From JAGVPT01 sp963772165 (GTDB lineage Bacteria; Bacteroidota; Ignavibacteria; UBA10030; UBA8401): a stretch of DNA of 64,000 nucleotides. Within the stretch, counting starts at the first letter, position 1. Every line of letters starts with the position of its first letter. The notes beneath the pieces are model-generated. The model saw only the letters and a program-made list of their open reading frames with translations, was not told the DNA's origin and did no database searches. A program made the translations under genes and the position numbers. Shown piece by piece: positions 52,913 through 61,827 of the stretch. Location of the stretch: positions 1-64,000 of the forward strand of contig CAVYWA010000023.1 in the NCBI GenBank assembly GCA_963772165.1. Reading direction: 5' to 3'.

Positions 52913-54028
52913 TCATCGGACTTTAAACGTCGCCAGGCTGACGATCATCAGCATAATGGCGATAATGTAAAAACGCGTAACGATTTTCGGTTCCGGGATT
53001 CCCATCATTTCGAAGTGATGGTGAATGGGCGCCATGCGGAACACGCGGCGGCCTTCGCCGTATTTTTTCTTCGTGTATTTGAAATACAGCCGTTGAACGA
53101 TCACCGAAACGGTTTCAATAAAAAATATCCCTCCGAGGATCGGGAGAATGAGTTCTTTCTTGATCATGACTGTAATCGCACCGATCGCTCCTCCGAGCGC
53201 GAGCGAACCGGTATCGCCCATAAATACCTGCGCCGGGTACGAATTGAACCAGAGAAACCCGAGCGCCGCTCCGACCAGCGCGGCACAATAAATCACGAGT
53301 TCGCCGTTTCCCCGGATGTAGATAATGTTGAGATAATGGCTGAACTCAATGTTGCCCGAAATGTAGCTGATCACGGCAAGGGTCAACGCAACAATGCCGA
53401 CGGTGCCGATCGCCAGGCCGTCGAGGCCGTCGGTAAGATTCACAGCGTTCGACGTTGCCACAATGATGAAAATGACAACCGGGATGTACATGAACATGAA
53501 ATCAAAATTGAGATTTTTAAAAAACGGAACGGTCGTCATCGTATTTGCATTTGCCGCTTTGAGTTCGGGAGAGAAGTACATCGCAGCTCCCAGCACAAGA
53601 CCCACAGTGATCTGGCCAACAATTTTATACCAGCCGATGAGGCCCTTCCGTTTTTTCTTCACGACTTTCAAATAGTCATCGACGAAGCCCACGAGGCCGA
53701 GGCCCACTGTGACAAAAAGGATGAGTAACACGTACATGTTCTTCAAATCTCCCCACAACAGCGTCGGGATCAATACCGAACCAAGCACGATAAGGCCCCC
53801 CATTGTTGGAGTGCCGGCCTTACTGAGATGGGTTTTCGGAGCCTCAAGTTTTGCAGCTTCGCCAATCTGATGTTTCTTGAGCGCCGCGATGATTTTCGGT
53901 CCGGTCCAGAAACTAATAATGAGCGCTGTGACGGCCGCAGCGGCGGAACGAAAGGTCAAATACCGGACGATTCCGAAGCCGGGCGGATGGTAAAGCTTTT
54001 CAATAATATTCAGAAAGTAATAGAGCAT
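52913..54028 (-). CDS. mraY: Phospho-N-acetylmuramoyl-pentapeptide transferase
   Basis: Integral membrane enzyme that makes lipid I. 371 residues, ten helices. Landmarks: 'HLSKAGTPTMGGLIVLGSVL', 'VGFVDDYLKVVKKKRKGLIG' (D-D-Y), 'ATSNAVNLTDGLDGLAIGTV' (NLTDGLDGLA), 'QVFMGDTGSLALGGAIGAI' and 'VFRMAPIHHHFEMMGIPEPK' (HHH). Full length, canonical dcw position after murF. Confidence 0.98.
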   Translation of the reverse strand: MLYYFLNIIEKLYHPPGFGIVRYLTFRSAAAAVTALIISFWTGPKIIAALKKHQIGEAAKLEAPKTHLSKAGTPTMGGLIVLGSVLIPTLLWGDLKNMYVLLILFVTVGLGLVGFVDDYLKVVKKKRKGLIGWYKIVGQITVGLVLGAAMYFSPELKAANANTMTTVPFFKNLNFDFMFMYIPVVIFIIVATSNAVNLTDGLDGLAIGTVGIVALTLAVISYISGNIEFSHYLNIIYIRGNGELVIYCAALVGAALGFLWFNSYPAQVFMGDTGSLALGGAIGAITVMIKKELILPILGGIFFIETVSVIVQRLYFKYTKKKYGEGRRVFRMAPIHHHFEMMGIPEPKIVTRFYIIAIMLMIVSLATFKVR

Positions 54029-54071
54029 ATTTTTCGATTTTATCGGGAGCGACGATTCGCGATCCCTGCTT

Positions 54072-55445
54072 TTAAATTTGTGCCGTCACTTCTTCCATTT
54101 TCATCCCGCGCGAGCCTTTAACGAGAACGACATCTCCCGGCGCGATTTGGCTTTTCAGTGAGGCGATCAGCGCATCCTTTGTCTCAAAATGTTCTGCGAA
54201 GGCCAACTTGGACGCTTCGTGAGTGAACCGGGAAAGCGGTCCGAAGGTCAACAGGTACTCAAACTCTAAATCACTTACCGCAAGGCCGATTTTTGCATGC
54301 TCATTTTCCGCTTTTTCACCGAGCTCACGCATGTCGGCAAGCACAACAATTTTTTTTCCGGCAGTTTTCATCGATCGAAGCGCGTTCAACGCAGCAAGAA
54401 CGGAATCGGGATTGGCGTTATACGTGTCGTTGAGAATCGTAATATTATTCCTTTTGATGACTTCCATCCGTTTGTTCGCGCCAGCGTAATTTTCTAACGC
54501 TGAAATTACTTTTTTCATCGGCACCTTGAATTTCAACCCAACTGCCGCCGCCGCCAGAGCATTCGAAACGTTGTGCATCCCCGCAGTGGAGAGGCGAACT
54601 TCGTTCAGCTTATTTTTCGCAGCAAGCTGGAAGACGGGCTGGCCATATTCATTCGTGCGAATGTGCCGCGCTTGAATGTCGGTCCTCCGGGCTATACCGT
54701 ACTTTACAATGTGACGGACTTTTTTTCCCGCTTTCACAAGATAATGATCATCCACGTTGACGAACGCACACCCTTTCGCCGCAACAGAGCTGAAGAGTTC
54801 CGTCTCTTCTTTTGCAACTCCGTCTTCGTCGCCGAAAAATTCGAGATGTTCTCTGCCGATGTTTGTGATCACCGCATGCGTCGGCTCAACAATACCGCAC
54901 AGGTATTTCAGCTCGCCAAAATGATTCGTCCCGAGCTCGATGACGGCGATGTCATGTTTCGGTGTCAGCCGGAAAAGCATTTGCGGAACGCCGATATGAT
55001 TGTTCAGGTTTCCCTCTGTGCTTAAAACGGTGTATGTCGTCCCCAGCACCGCACCGATCATTTCCTTCGTTGTCGTCTTTCCGTTGCTTCCTCCCACGGC
55101 AATGAACGGAATTGAAAATTTTTTCCGATAAATGTTTGCCAGATCGCCGAGCGCTTTTGTGGTATCCGGAACAACGACGAGGGGGCTCTTTAATTGCCCC
55201 GATCGCTCAAGATTCTCTTGGCGCCACTCCGCATCGACAACCACCGCTGCGGGTTCGCGTTTGACAGCATCTTCAACAAATTGATGCCCGTTAAACTTTT
55301 CTCCACGCAGGGCAATGAAAACATTTCCCGGCTGAATCGTGCGCGAATCAGTTGAAACACCGGTTATTTTCTTATTCTTCAACAACTCCGCGTTGACGAT
55401 TTCAACCGGTCGAAGCTTTTCCAGGTCTTTTAGTGAAAGCTTCAT
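54072..55445 (-). CDS. murF: UDP-N-acetylmuramoyl-tripeptide-D-alanyl-D-alanine ligase
   Basis: Adds D-Ala-D-Ala to the stem peptide. 457 residues. 'VSTDSRTIQPGNVFIALRGE', P-loop 'FIAVGGSNGKTTTKEMIGAV', 'VIELGTNHFGELKYLCGIVE', 'THAVITNIGREHLEFFG' and 'ILNDTYNANPDSVLAALNAL' are all MurF-type. Its ATG overlaps the murE stop by 4 bp, pointing to coupled translation. Confidence 0.97.
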   Translation of the reverse strand: MKLSLKDLEKLRPVEIVNAELLKNKKITGVSTDSRTIQPGNVFIALRGEKFNGHQFVEDAVKREPAAVVVDAEWRQENLERSGQLKSPLVVVPDTTKALGDLANIYRKKFSIPFIAVGGSNGKTTTKEMIGAVLGTTYTVLSTEGNLNNHIGVPQMLFRLTPKHDIAVIELGTNHFGELKYLCGIVEPTHAVITNIGREHLEFFGDEDGVAKEETELFSSVAAKGCAFVNVDDHYLVKAGKKVRHIVKYGIARRTDIQARHIRTNEYGQPVFQLAAKNKLNEVRLSTAGMHNVSNALAAAAVGLKFKVPMKKVISALENYAGANKRMEVIKRNNITILNDTYNANPDSVLAALNALRSMKTAGKKIVVLADMRELGEKAENEHAKIGLAVSDLEFEYLLTFGPLSRFTHEASKLAFAEHFETKDALIASLKSQIAPGDVVLVKGSRGMKMEEVTAQI

Positions 55446-56965
55446 GAGGCATGCGCCGCGATAAATTCTTGAACAATTTCTCTGTCGCTGAAATGATGTT
55501 TCGTCGTTCCGATGATCTGGTAATCCTCATGGCCTTTACCGGCAATAAGGACAATATCTCCCGCCCGGGCCATGGAGAGAGCATGGGTAATTGCGCGGTG
55601 CCGGTCCGGTTCAATGAACAAATCGTTTTTTCGGCGAATGCCTTTCAACACATCGTCGATAATTGCATTCGGTTCTTCTCTGCGCGGATTATCGGACGTA
55701 ACAACGACAACATCGCTCAATATATCCACAACCTTCCCCATAAGAGGACGTTTTGATTTGTCCCTGTCTCCGCCGGCGCCGAAAACGGCGATGATCTTAT
55801 TCGAACTCTGTGCCGGCAATACATCGCGAATCGTATTCAGGCATTTCTCCAGGGCATCCGGTGTGTGCGCGTAATCGATAATAGCCGACCACCCCCGGGG
55901 GGAGAGAATCCGTTCAAAGCGCCCTGGAACCGACGAAAAAGAAGCAACGCCGCTATTGATGCACGGCGCTGAAATTCCGAGCGCAATGCCCGCAGAACAC
56001 GCTGCAAGGATGTTGTAGACGTTGAACCGTCCGACCAGGTGAGAGTGCAGCGTCATTTCCTCTGTGCGATAGCGAAGAACAAACGATGTCCCGTTGATTG
56101 AAAGGGCGGCGTTGTGCGCACTGACATCGGACGCGCCGTTGACGCCGTACGTCAGCACTGACGCTTGTGTTCCCTGCACAATCTTTGACCCGGATGGATC
56201 ATCACTATTTATAATAGCCCAGCCGGTTGACGGCAGGCTGTCAAAAAGAATTTTCTTCGCTTGAAAATAATTTTCCATCGTGCCGTGATAGTCGAGATGA
56301 TCCTGTGTTAAATTTGTGAAGACCGCCGCCGCAAATTCAAGTCCGTACACACGATCCTGATGCAGCGAATGTGATGAAACTTCCATGACAACGTGGGTGC
56401 AGCCTTTCTCAACCATCGTTGCGAAAAGGTTCTGTAGTTCGAGAGATTCCGGCGTTGTATGCGTCGCGGGATATTTCTCTCCGCCGATGACGTATTCGAT
56501 GGTCCCGATCAAACCGACTTTGCCCTGCATCGATGGCGTGCTCGATTCTAATAATTGTTTGATGAGGTACGTCGTTGTCGTTTTCCCGTTTGTTCCGGTC
56601 ACGCCGATTAATCGCAGCCGCTTTGCAGGATGGCCAAAGTAATTTGCCGACATGACGGCAAGCGCCCGTCGCGTGCTGCGAACCACGATCTTTACGACTC
56701 CCGCGTGCATGAAAAACGAGTCGGGGAGCAGCGCGTCGTTCTCCATGACGACCGCTTTCGCGCCGTTAGACACTGCGGCGCTAATATGCTGGTGTCCGTC
56801 CGCCAGCGTTCCTTTAATTGCAACGAACATGTCGCCTTGTTGGATCTTTCGCGAATCGTATTGGAGAGCGTTGATCTCGACGTCATGCGTTACAACCATT
56901 CCGCCATACGTTGTCTGGAACATCTTCGAAACTGTTACACCGTCCAACAATGATGATAATGTCAT
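55442..56965 (-). CDS. murE: UDP-N-acetylmuramoyl-tripeptide synthetase MurE
   Basis: Adds the third stem residue. About 507 residues from ATG 56965, 17 bp after the ftsI stop; a TTG at 56980 is possible. 'LQYDSRKIQQGDMFVAIKGT', P-loop 'IGVTGTNGKTTTTYLIKQLL', 'HTTPESLELQNLFATMVEKG', 'FTNLTQDHLDYHGTMENYFQ' and 'IIDYAHTPDALEKCLNTIRD'. The residue-selecting motif reads 'TSDNPRREEP' (D-N-P-R type), which by family knowledge points to meso-diaminopimelate rather than lysine. Confidence 0.97.
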   Translation of the reverse strand: MTLSSLLDGVTVSKMFQTTYGGMVVTHDVEINALQYDSRKIQQGDMFVAIKGTLADGHQHISAAVSNGAKAVVMENDALLPDSFFMHAGVVKIVVRSTRRALAVMSANYFGHPAKRLRLIGVTGTNGKTTTTYLIKQLLESSTPSMQGKVGLIGTIEYVIGGEKYPATHTTPESLELQNLFATMVEKGCTHVVMEVSSHSLHQDRVYGLEFAAAVFTNLTQDHLDYHGTMENYFQAKKILFDSLPSTGWAIINSDDPSGSKIVQGTQASVLTYGVNGASDVSAHNAALSINGTSFVLRYRTEEMTLHSHLVGRFNVYNILAACSAGIALGISAPCINSGVASFSSVPGRFERILSPRGWSAIIDYAHTPDALEKCLNTIRDVLPAQSSNKIIAVFGAGGDRDKSKRPLMGKVVDILSDVVVVTSDNPRREEPNAIIDDVLKGIRRKNDLFIEPDRHRAITHALSMARAGDIVLIAGKGHEDYQIIGTTKHHFSDREIVQEFIAAHAS

Positions 56966-56981
56966 ACTTCGATCCGCCAAA

Positions 56982-59168
56982 TCAATAAAGCTGGGCCGAC
57001 GCCAACGGTTTCGGCTCGCAGATCAACACTACTTTCTCCCCCTGTTTTGCGGGAGCGTTCGCTTCGGGGGATTGATGGACGACAACACCCGAGCCGACGA
57101 CCGCAACGTCAAACTTCTCGGCCGTCAGCCTGTTGATTGCGCTTCGTACACTCATGCCGTGCAGGTCGGGAACAGCGGAACCTCCGTTGACCGTCGTACC
57201 GTTCGACTGGCCGACAATCAACTGCACCGTTTCTCCACGGTTAATTTTATTTCCGGTTTCGGGAATCTGCCGCACCACAACATCGCCATCGCCCGCCGTG
57301 GCAACGCGGAAGCCGTCGTTCTTCAGGATCTCTTCAGCCGCTCCTCGTTGAAGATGTGAAACGTCCGGCACCGAGACGAGCGGCTGCGATTCATCATTCC
57401 CTTTTTCCGCAAATGCAGCCCGTGAAAACAATCCGTTGTTGTTGATAATCTGCTGCGCGATCGCTTTGAAAATCGGAGCACTCGCAAGCGCGCCGGTGTA
57501 CCCGCCAGCCGTCGGGTTTTCCATGATCACGAGACACACAAGCTCCGGCTTCTCCGCCGGGAAAAATCCGATGAACGTTGCGTTGTAATTTCCCGATGCA
57601 TACTTTCCGTCGACATAATTACGCGACGTTCCGGTCTTTCCAGCAATCGTAATGCCGGGAATCTTTGCCGATTGACCCGTCCCTCTCTCCACAACGCCGA
57701 CAAAAAAATCTCTCATCGTCTTTGCCGTTTCTTCAGAAATGACCCGGCGGATTTTTTCAGGATGTCCGGTGTACACCACTTTACCGGTTTCATCCGTTTC
57801 CGTTGCAATGATGTACGGCTTCATCAGGATGCCGCCGTTTGCAACTGCGCAGTATGCAACGGCAAGCTGAATCGGTGTCACCGCGATTTCGTATCCGTAG
57901 GCGATAGAGTTGAGAGTTACTCCGGACCAATCAACCGGCTTTTTCAGTTCCCCGCTTGCTTCTCCGGGAAGTTCAATGCCGGTCGGCATGCCGAAACCGT
58001 AATCCCGTGCCTGGGTATAGAGCCGCTCCGCACCGATAATGTCGCTTGCTTTCGCCATCACAATATTGCTCGACAATTCCAAGCCCTGTTGGAACGTGAT
58101 CATGCCGCTTTCATGCGTGTCGGTGATAAGGCGAAACTTACCCCCGTTGAGCGGCACTTTATATTTTCCATGCTCGGCAAAGAACATTTGATCGGGTGCG
58201 ATCAGCTTATGCTCAAGCGCCGCCGATACGGTAACAATTTTAAAAACGGAGCCCGGTTCAAACATGTCGGAAACGCCCCGCGACCTCAGCGTTTGCGCAT
58301 CTGTATGAGCAACATCGTACGGGTTCACGCTCGGGATATGCGCCATTGCAAGGACTTCACCGGTATTCGGGTTGAGAATCATCGCCAGGCCGGCAGTGGC
58401 TTTCATCCGCTCCACGCCCTTCTTTAGCTCGTCCTCAACGATAGATTGATAGCCAACGTCGATTGTCAGCCCGATCGAGTGGCCATGCACCGGTTCCTGC
58501 CGGGGATAATCCGCCGACGGCCGTTTGCGCCCCATCCCATCCCGCTGCATAACGACAAACCCGTCAGTCCCGCGCAACGCTTTATCGTATGAATACTCAA
58601 TTCCGCTGATGCCGACGTTGTCAATATTTGTGCATCCGATAACCTGTCCCCCGATGTTGTCGTAATGATACAGACGTTTTGGTTCATTCAGCTCGGCAAC
58701 TCCTTCGAGCGCGCTCGCCTGAAGGCGTTTGGCTACCTCGGGACTTACATGGCGTTCAAGCCAAACGAAGCGTTTCTCATCCTCCATTTTTTGAAGATAG
58801 AATTGCTCCGGCTTTCCGAAGACTCTGGAAAAATTTTTTGCGACAGCTGCGGCTCCGTCCCCGACGATTTTTGGGTCCGCGGCATAGGAAAAAAACATTG
58901 AATTTGAAACAAGAATATTGCCCTGCCGGTCATAAATATTTCCCCGGGTCGACGGCAAGACTATTTTTACTTCATATTGCTTCCGGGCAATTGCCTGGTA
59001 TTTGCCCGAGTCGAGTATCTGGATTTGTACAAGCCGTAAGGCGGCGACGACGAACGCCATCAAGAGCAAAATTTTTATCGTCAACAGCCGGGCAGAATGG
59101 CTGGCAGTGTTGACCCCCGGCGATACCGCTGTCCCCCCGAATTTTTCTTCTGCGCCAAATCCGGCCAT
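56982..59168 (-). CDS. ftsI: Septal transpeptidase FtsI/PBP with two PASTA domains
   Basis: Crosslinks septal peptidoglycan. 728 residues. One N-terminal helix (30-45), pedestal domain with 'LPSTRGNIYDRQGNILVSNS', then the transpeptidase: SxxK at S307-K310 ('FEPGSVFKIVT'), SxN at 366-368 ('ELSSNIVMA') and KTG at 511-513 ('IAGKTGTSRNYVDG'). Two PASTA domains follow (about 598-653 and 665-718). PASTA tails are typical of SpoVD/PBP2x of Gram-positives but also occur in this bacterial group. It follows ftsL by 2 bp. Confidence 0.97.
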   Translation of the reverse strand: MAGFGAEEKFGGTAVSPGVNTASHSARLLTIKILLLMAFVVAALRLVQIQILDSGKYQAIARKQYEVKIVLPSTRGNIYDRQGNILVSNSMFFSYAADPKIVGDGAAAVAKNFSRVFGKPEQFYLQKMEDEKRFVWLERHVSPEVAKRLQASALEGVAELNEPKRLYHYDNIGGQVIGCTNIDNVGISGIEYSYDKALRGTDGFVVMQRDGMGRKRPSADYPRQEPVHGHSIGLTIDVGYQSIVEDELKKGVERMKATAGLAMILNPNTGEVLAMAHIPSVNPYDVAHTDAQTLRSRGVSDMFEPGSVFKIVTVSAALEHKLIAPDQMFFAEHGKYKVPLNGGKFRLITDTHESGMITFQQGLELSSNIVMAKASDIIGAERLYTQARDYGFGMPTGIELPGEASGELKKPVDWSGVTLNSIAYGYEIAVTPIQLAVAYCAVANGGILMKPYIIATETDETGKVVYTGHPEKIRRVISEETAKTMRDFFVGVVERGTGQSAKIPGITIAGKTGTSRNYVDGKYASGNYNATFIGFFPAEKPELVCLVIMENPTAGGYTGALASAPIFKAIAQQIINNNGLFSRAAFAEKGNDESQPLVSVPDVSHLQRGAAEEILKNDGFRVATAGDGDVVVRQIPETGNKINRGETVQLIVGQSNGTTVNGGSAVPDLHGMSVRSAINRLTAEKFDVAVVGSGVVVHQSPEANAPAKQGEKVVLICEPKPLASAQLY

Positions 59169-59170
59169 GC

Positions 59171-59617
59171 TTATCTCTTTGTCAACTCATCAATCTTATC
59201 TTGGTCCACTTCGAACCACACGGGAGGTTCTTTCGGATTTGTCAACCCTACTTCTTCTTTCGCCATGAGGCTGATTCTGTCGAGGCTCGACTTTCGCGCG
59301 ATTTCGGCTTTCAAAACTTCGGTATTGCTGACAATGGTGTTGTAGCGATTGTTGAGGTCGTTCACCTCTTTCATCAATTGATTTACGGCGATGACATTTC
59401 CCGTGTAGAGCAAGCTCAGCGCGGCAAGCAAAAACAAGCCGCTGACAATATTAAACGTTGAATGTTTCCGCCGGACTGTTCTTCTATTTGGCCGGGTTTC
59501 GCGGTCCGGGGCGGCTGAGCGTTGATCGGAAACAACGTTCCCGTTGTAGATGTACCGTCCGTCTGAGACCGTCGAGGCGCTGGGCAAAGAAGCATGTTCA
59601 TTGTAGACTCGTGCCAT
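59171..59617 (-). CDS. ftsL: FtsL-like divisome protein
   Basis: 148 residues: a long polar, basic cytoplasmic segment (1-55, 'ETRPNRRTVRRKHSTF'), one helix ('NIVSGLFLLAALSLLYTGNV') and a periplasmic coiled coil ('VNQLMKEVNDLNNRYNTIV', continuing 'LKAEIARKSSLDRISLMAKE', then 'VGLTNPKEPP'). Sequence is weakly conserved in this family; position between rsmH and ftsI and overall shape support the call. Start codon overlaps the rsmH stop by one base. Confidence 0.88.
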   Translation of the reverse strand: MARVYNEHASLPSASTVSDGRYIYNGNVVSDQRSAAPDRETRPNRRTVRRKHSTFNIVSGLFLLAALSLLYTGNVIAVNQLMKEVNDLNNRYNTIVSNTEVLKAEIARKSSLDRISLMAKEEVGLTNPKEPPVWFEVDQDKIDELTKR

Positions 59618-60546
59618 CAGATTCTTTCTGCGACTCTCATTTTAGCGCTTCGCGAACGCGGGTTTGATAATTGTTCTTCCCGGGATGGTACGACGGGTTT
59701 TTTTGTCAGGACCCTGAGCGTTGGATTTGCCGGCTTGTCTGGCACAAGCTTGTGCCCGGATGGAATAACGGTTGCGGATTGTTCCATGAAAAAGCTTTTC
59801 ACAATTCTATCTTCGAGTGAGTGGTATGAAATCACCGCAATGCGACCGCCGCCCGCGAGGAGGTCTACCGATTCATTCAGCGTATGCGAAAGGGAGTCGA
59901 GCTCGTGGTTGACTTCAATTCTCAGCGCCTGGAAAACGCGGGCCAATGTTTTTGTCAGGAATTGCCCGGGAACTCTTCTTTCGATGACGTCTGCTAAATC
60001 TCCTGTTGTTTCTATCTTTTTCATCCCACGTCGTTCTACGATTGCCCGGGCGATTTTCCTCGAATTCTTTTCTTCGCCGAATCTCCAGAAAATGTCGGCC
60101 AGTTCTTCCACCGGGTATGTGTTAATGACCGTCGCCGCATTGAAAGACTGACGCCGATCCATCCTCATATCGAGCACATCATTGCCGCGGAACGAAAAAC
60201 CCTTGCTTCCCTCGTCCAACTGAAATGATGAAACACCAAGGTCGAGCAGGATGCCCTGAATCGTGGGAAAATGATACGATTGAAGAATCGACCGGATGTT
60301 GGCATTATTGTCGTGGACAAAAACAACCTTTCCCGAAAAACGCTGCAACCGTTTTTCGGCTTCCCTCTGCGCATCAGCATCGGCATCAATGCCGACGAGC
60401 GTGCCAAGCGGATAAATTTCCTCTAAAATATTCTCGGCATGACCGCCACCGCCGAGCGTACCGTCGACGTATATTCCATCGTGCTTGGTGATAAGGAACT
60501 TAATAACTTCATCCCGCAGCACCGGAAGATGATATGGACTGCTCAC
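59617..60546 (-). CDS. rsmH: 16S rRNA m4C1402 methyltransferase
   Basis: N4-methylates C1402 of 16S rRNA using SAM. 309 residues. 'HLPVLRDEVIKFLITKHDGI', 'YVDGTLGGGGHAENILEEI' (SAM motif), 'LVGIDADADAQREAEKRL', 'GILLDLGVSSFQLDEGSKGF' and 'SFRGNDVLDMRMDRRQSFNA', ending 'RVLTKKPVVPSREEQLSNPR' and 'SRSAKMRVAERI'. Canonical second gene of the dcw cluster. Confidence 0.98.
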   Translation of the reverse strand: MSSPYHLPVLRDEVIKFLITKHDGIYVDGTLGGGGHAENILEEIYPLGTLVGIDADADAQREAEKRLQRFSGKVVFVHDNNANIRSILQSYHFPTIQGILLDLGVSSFQLDEGSKGFSFRGNDVLDMRMDRRQSFNAATVINTYPVEELADIFWRFGEEKNSRKIARAIVERRGMKKIETTGDLADVIERRVPGQFLTKTLARVFQALRIEVNHELDSLSHTLNESVDLLAGGGRIAVISYHSLEDRIVKSFFMEQSATVIPSGHKLVPDKPANPTLRVLTKKPVVPSREEQLSNPRSRSAKMRVAERI

Positions 60547-60560
60547 ATGTTTTTGCGAAA

Positions 60561-61019
60561 TTATTCCGGCGGCGGTTTAAAGACTGTCGCAGCGACACTT
60601 TCATAACTCTCATTCTGCGATTGCGTCGTCATATACTCGTTGTAGACCTTCGGATCCCAAACCTCGATGCGTTCGAGCATTCCAAGAATCAGCACTTCAT
60701 TTTCAATTTTCGCGAATTGCAGAAGCTCTTTCGGAATGATTATTCGGAACTGTCCGTCGAGCTGGCTCTCAGTGGCATATTGCAGGAGGGTACGAGTAAC
60801 GAACCTATGGCGGGGGTCTGCCGGAGAAAGTTGACGCAACGATTGTTCGACCTTGATCCACTCATCGTTTGGATACAGAAAAAGGCATGACTCGTACCCA
60901 CGCGTAACAATAAAAAGGTCGTTTGCTTCCGGGGAAAGATTTTTCCGCATTTTTGCGGGGATGTTTATCCTTCCCTTACTGTCAACAGAGTATGAATACG
61001 AACCCTTAAACGATGACAT
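60561..61019 (-). CDS. mraZ: Transcriptional regulator MraZ
   Basis: Nucleoid-associated DNA-binding regulator that represses its own dcw promoter in E. coli. 152 residues with two AbrB-like SpoVT folds: 'YSYSVDSKGRINIPAKMRKN' and 'ATESQLDGQFRIIIPKELLQ' (D-x-x-G-R and D-x-x-F-R). C-terminal tail 'YNEYMTTQSQNESYESVAAT' is longer than in E. coli. First gene of the cluster, with TGGG direct repeats just upstream (61076-61090). Confidence 0.97.
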   Translation of the reverse strand: MSSFKGSYSYSVDSKGRINIPAKMRKNLSPEANDLFIVTRGYESCLFLYPNDEWIKVEQSLRQLSPADPRHRFVTRTLLQYATESQLDGQFRIIIPKELLQFAKIENEVLILGMLERIEVWDPKVYNEYMTTQSQNESYESVAATVFKPPPE

Positions 61020-61075
61020 AAGAACCCACAGCTTTCAAAAATCCTCTAAAACAGCACGGTTTGACAACTCAAATT

Positions 61076-61090
61076 CCCCACTTTTACCCA
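61076..61090 (-). promoter_or_regulatory. Likely MraZ operator (TGGG direct repeats)
   Basis: On the minus strand TGGGT (61090-61086) and TGGGG (61080-61076) lie 10 bp apart, matching the known MraZ operator of TGGGN boxes with 5-bp spacers. A third box position (GAGTT) is degenerate. Another TGGGT occurs at 61028-61024, next to the start codon. Confidence 0.65.
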
Positions 61091-61103
61091 CTATGATGCA
61101 CGA

Positions 61104-61131
61104 AATTTATGGAATTAAGACTTAAAGTCAA
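61104..61131 (-). promoter_or_regulatory. Putative dcw promoter
   Basis: TTGACT (61131-61126) and TAAATT (61109-61104) with a 16-bp spacer, about 85 bp upstream of mraZ and just before the TGGG boxes. TAAATTTCG also resembles the TAnnTTTG -7 element used in Bacteroidota. Confidence 0.5.
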
Positions 61132-61211
61132 GTGAAAACTAAAGAAAATTAAGGGTTTTTTGATGGGTGTGACGGGGGATAAGCCGAAAGCGCAAAGCTG
61201 GAGGGCTGGTG

Positions 61212-61814
61212 CTATAATACTTTGCGCAATCGCAGCTCAGCGTAAAGGCTGGGCACGTCTTTGAAAACAATCCCCCTCATGCCGCATTCCATGGCGGTAG
61301 TAACGTTTTCGGCAAGATCGTCGATGAAAAGAAGGGAGGACGGTTCAGCGGATAAATCTCGAATGACAAACTGATATACTGCAGGATTCGGTTTGGCGGC
61401 TCCGATTTGAAACGACAGGTATAATCGGGAAAATTTTTTGATGATTGTTGCCGTCTCACACGATTTTTGGAAATGAGCGGGATTCGTGTTGCTCAGAATG
61501 GCCGTTTGATAATCTGTCTGGATCGCATCGATGAGTGGAATGATTGCTGAATTCTCCTCTATGACAATCGCGTTCCAGGCATTCTCAAGCTTTTCCCTGG
61601 TATACTTCCCCTTAAAAACCTTATCCATCATCCTAAAAAATTCTTTCGTGCCGATACGTCCTACTTCGTATTCTCTCGCCATTTGTTCGATCGACTGTTT
61701 ATCGATATGGTTAACTCCACTCCGTTTGATTCCAAGCAGCCGCGGAAACGCGTCATGGTCGATGTTGGCCAACACCCCGCCTATATCAAAAATAACAGTT
61801 TTAATTCTCTCCAC
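61212..61814 (-). CDS. HAD-superfamily phosphatase (IA-type)
   Basis: About 200 residues from GTG 61814, which follows the mfd stop by 13 bp and has AAGGATG upstream; the longer frame overlaps mfd. Motif I 'VIFDIGGVLANIDHD' (the second Asp of DxD is replaced by Gly, as in the YihX-like subgroup), motif II 'AILSNTNPAHF', motif III 'IGAAKPNPAVYQFV' and motif IV 'LLFIDDLAENV'. Helical cap 'EQMAREYEVGRIGTKEFFRM' of subclass C1. Resembles YihX/epoxide-hydrolase N-domain-type phosphatases. Substrate unknown. Confidence 0.9.
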   Translation of the reverse strand: MERIKTVIFDIGGVLANIDHDAFPRLLGIKRSGVNHIDKQSIEQMAREYEVGRIGTKEFFRMMDKVFKGKYTREKLENAWNAIVIEENSAIIPLIDAIQTDYQTAILSNTNPAHFQKSCETATIIKKFSRLYLSFQIGAAKPNPAVYQFVIRDLSAEPSSLLFIDDLAENVTTAMECGMRGIVFKDVPSLYAELRLRKVL

Positions 61815-61827
61815 GTAAAATTCATCC

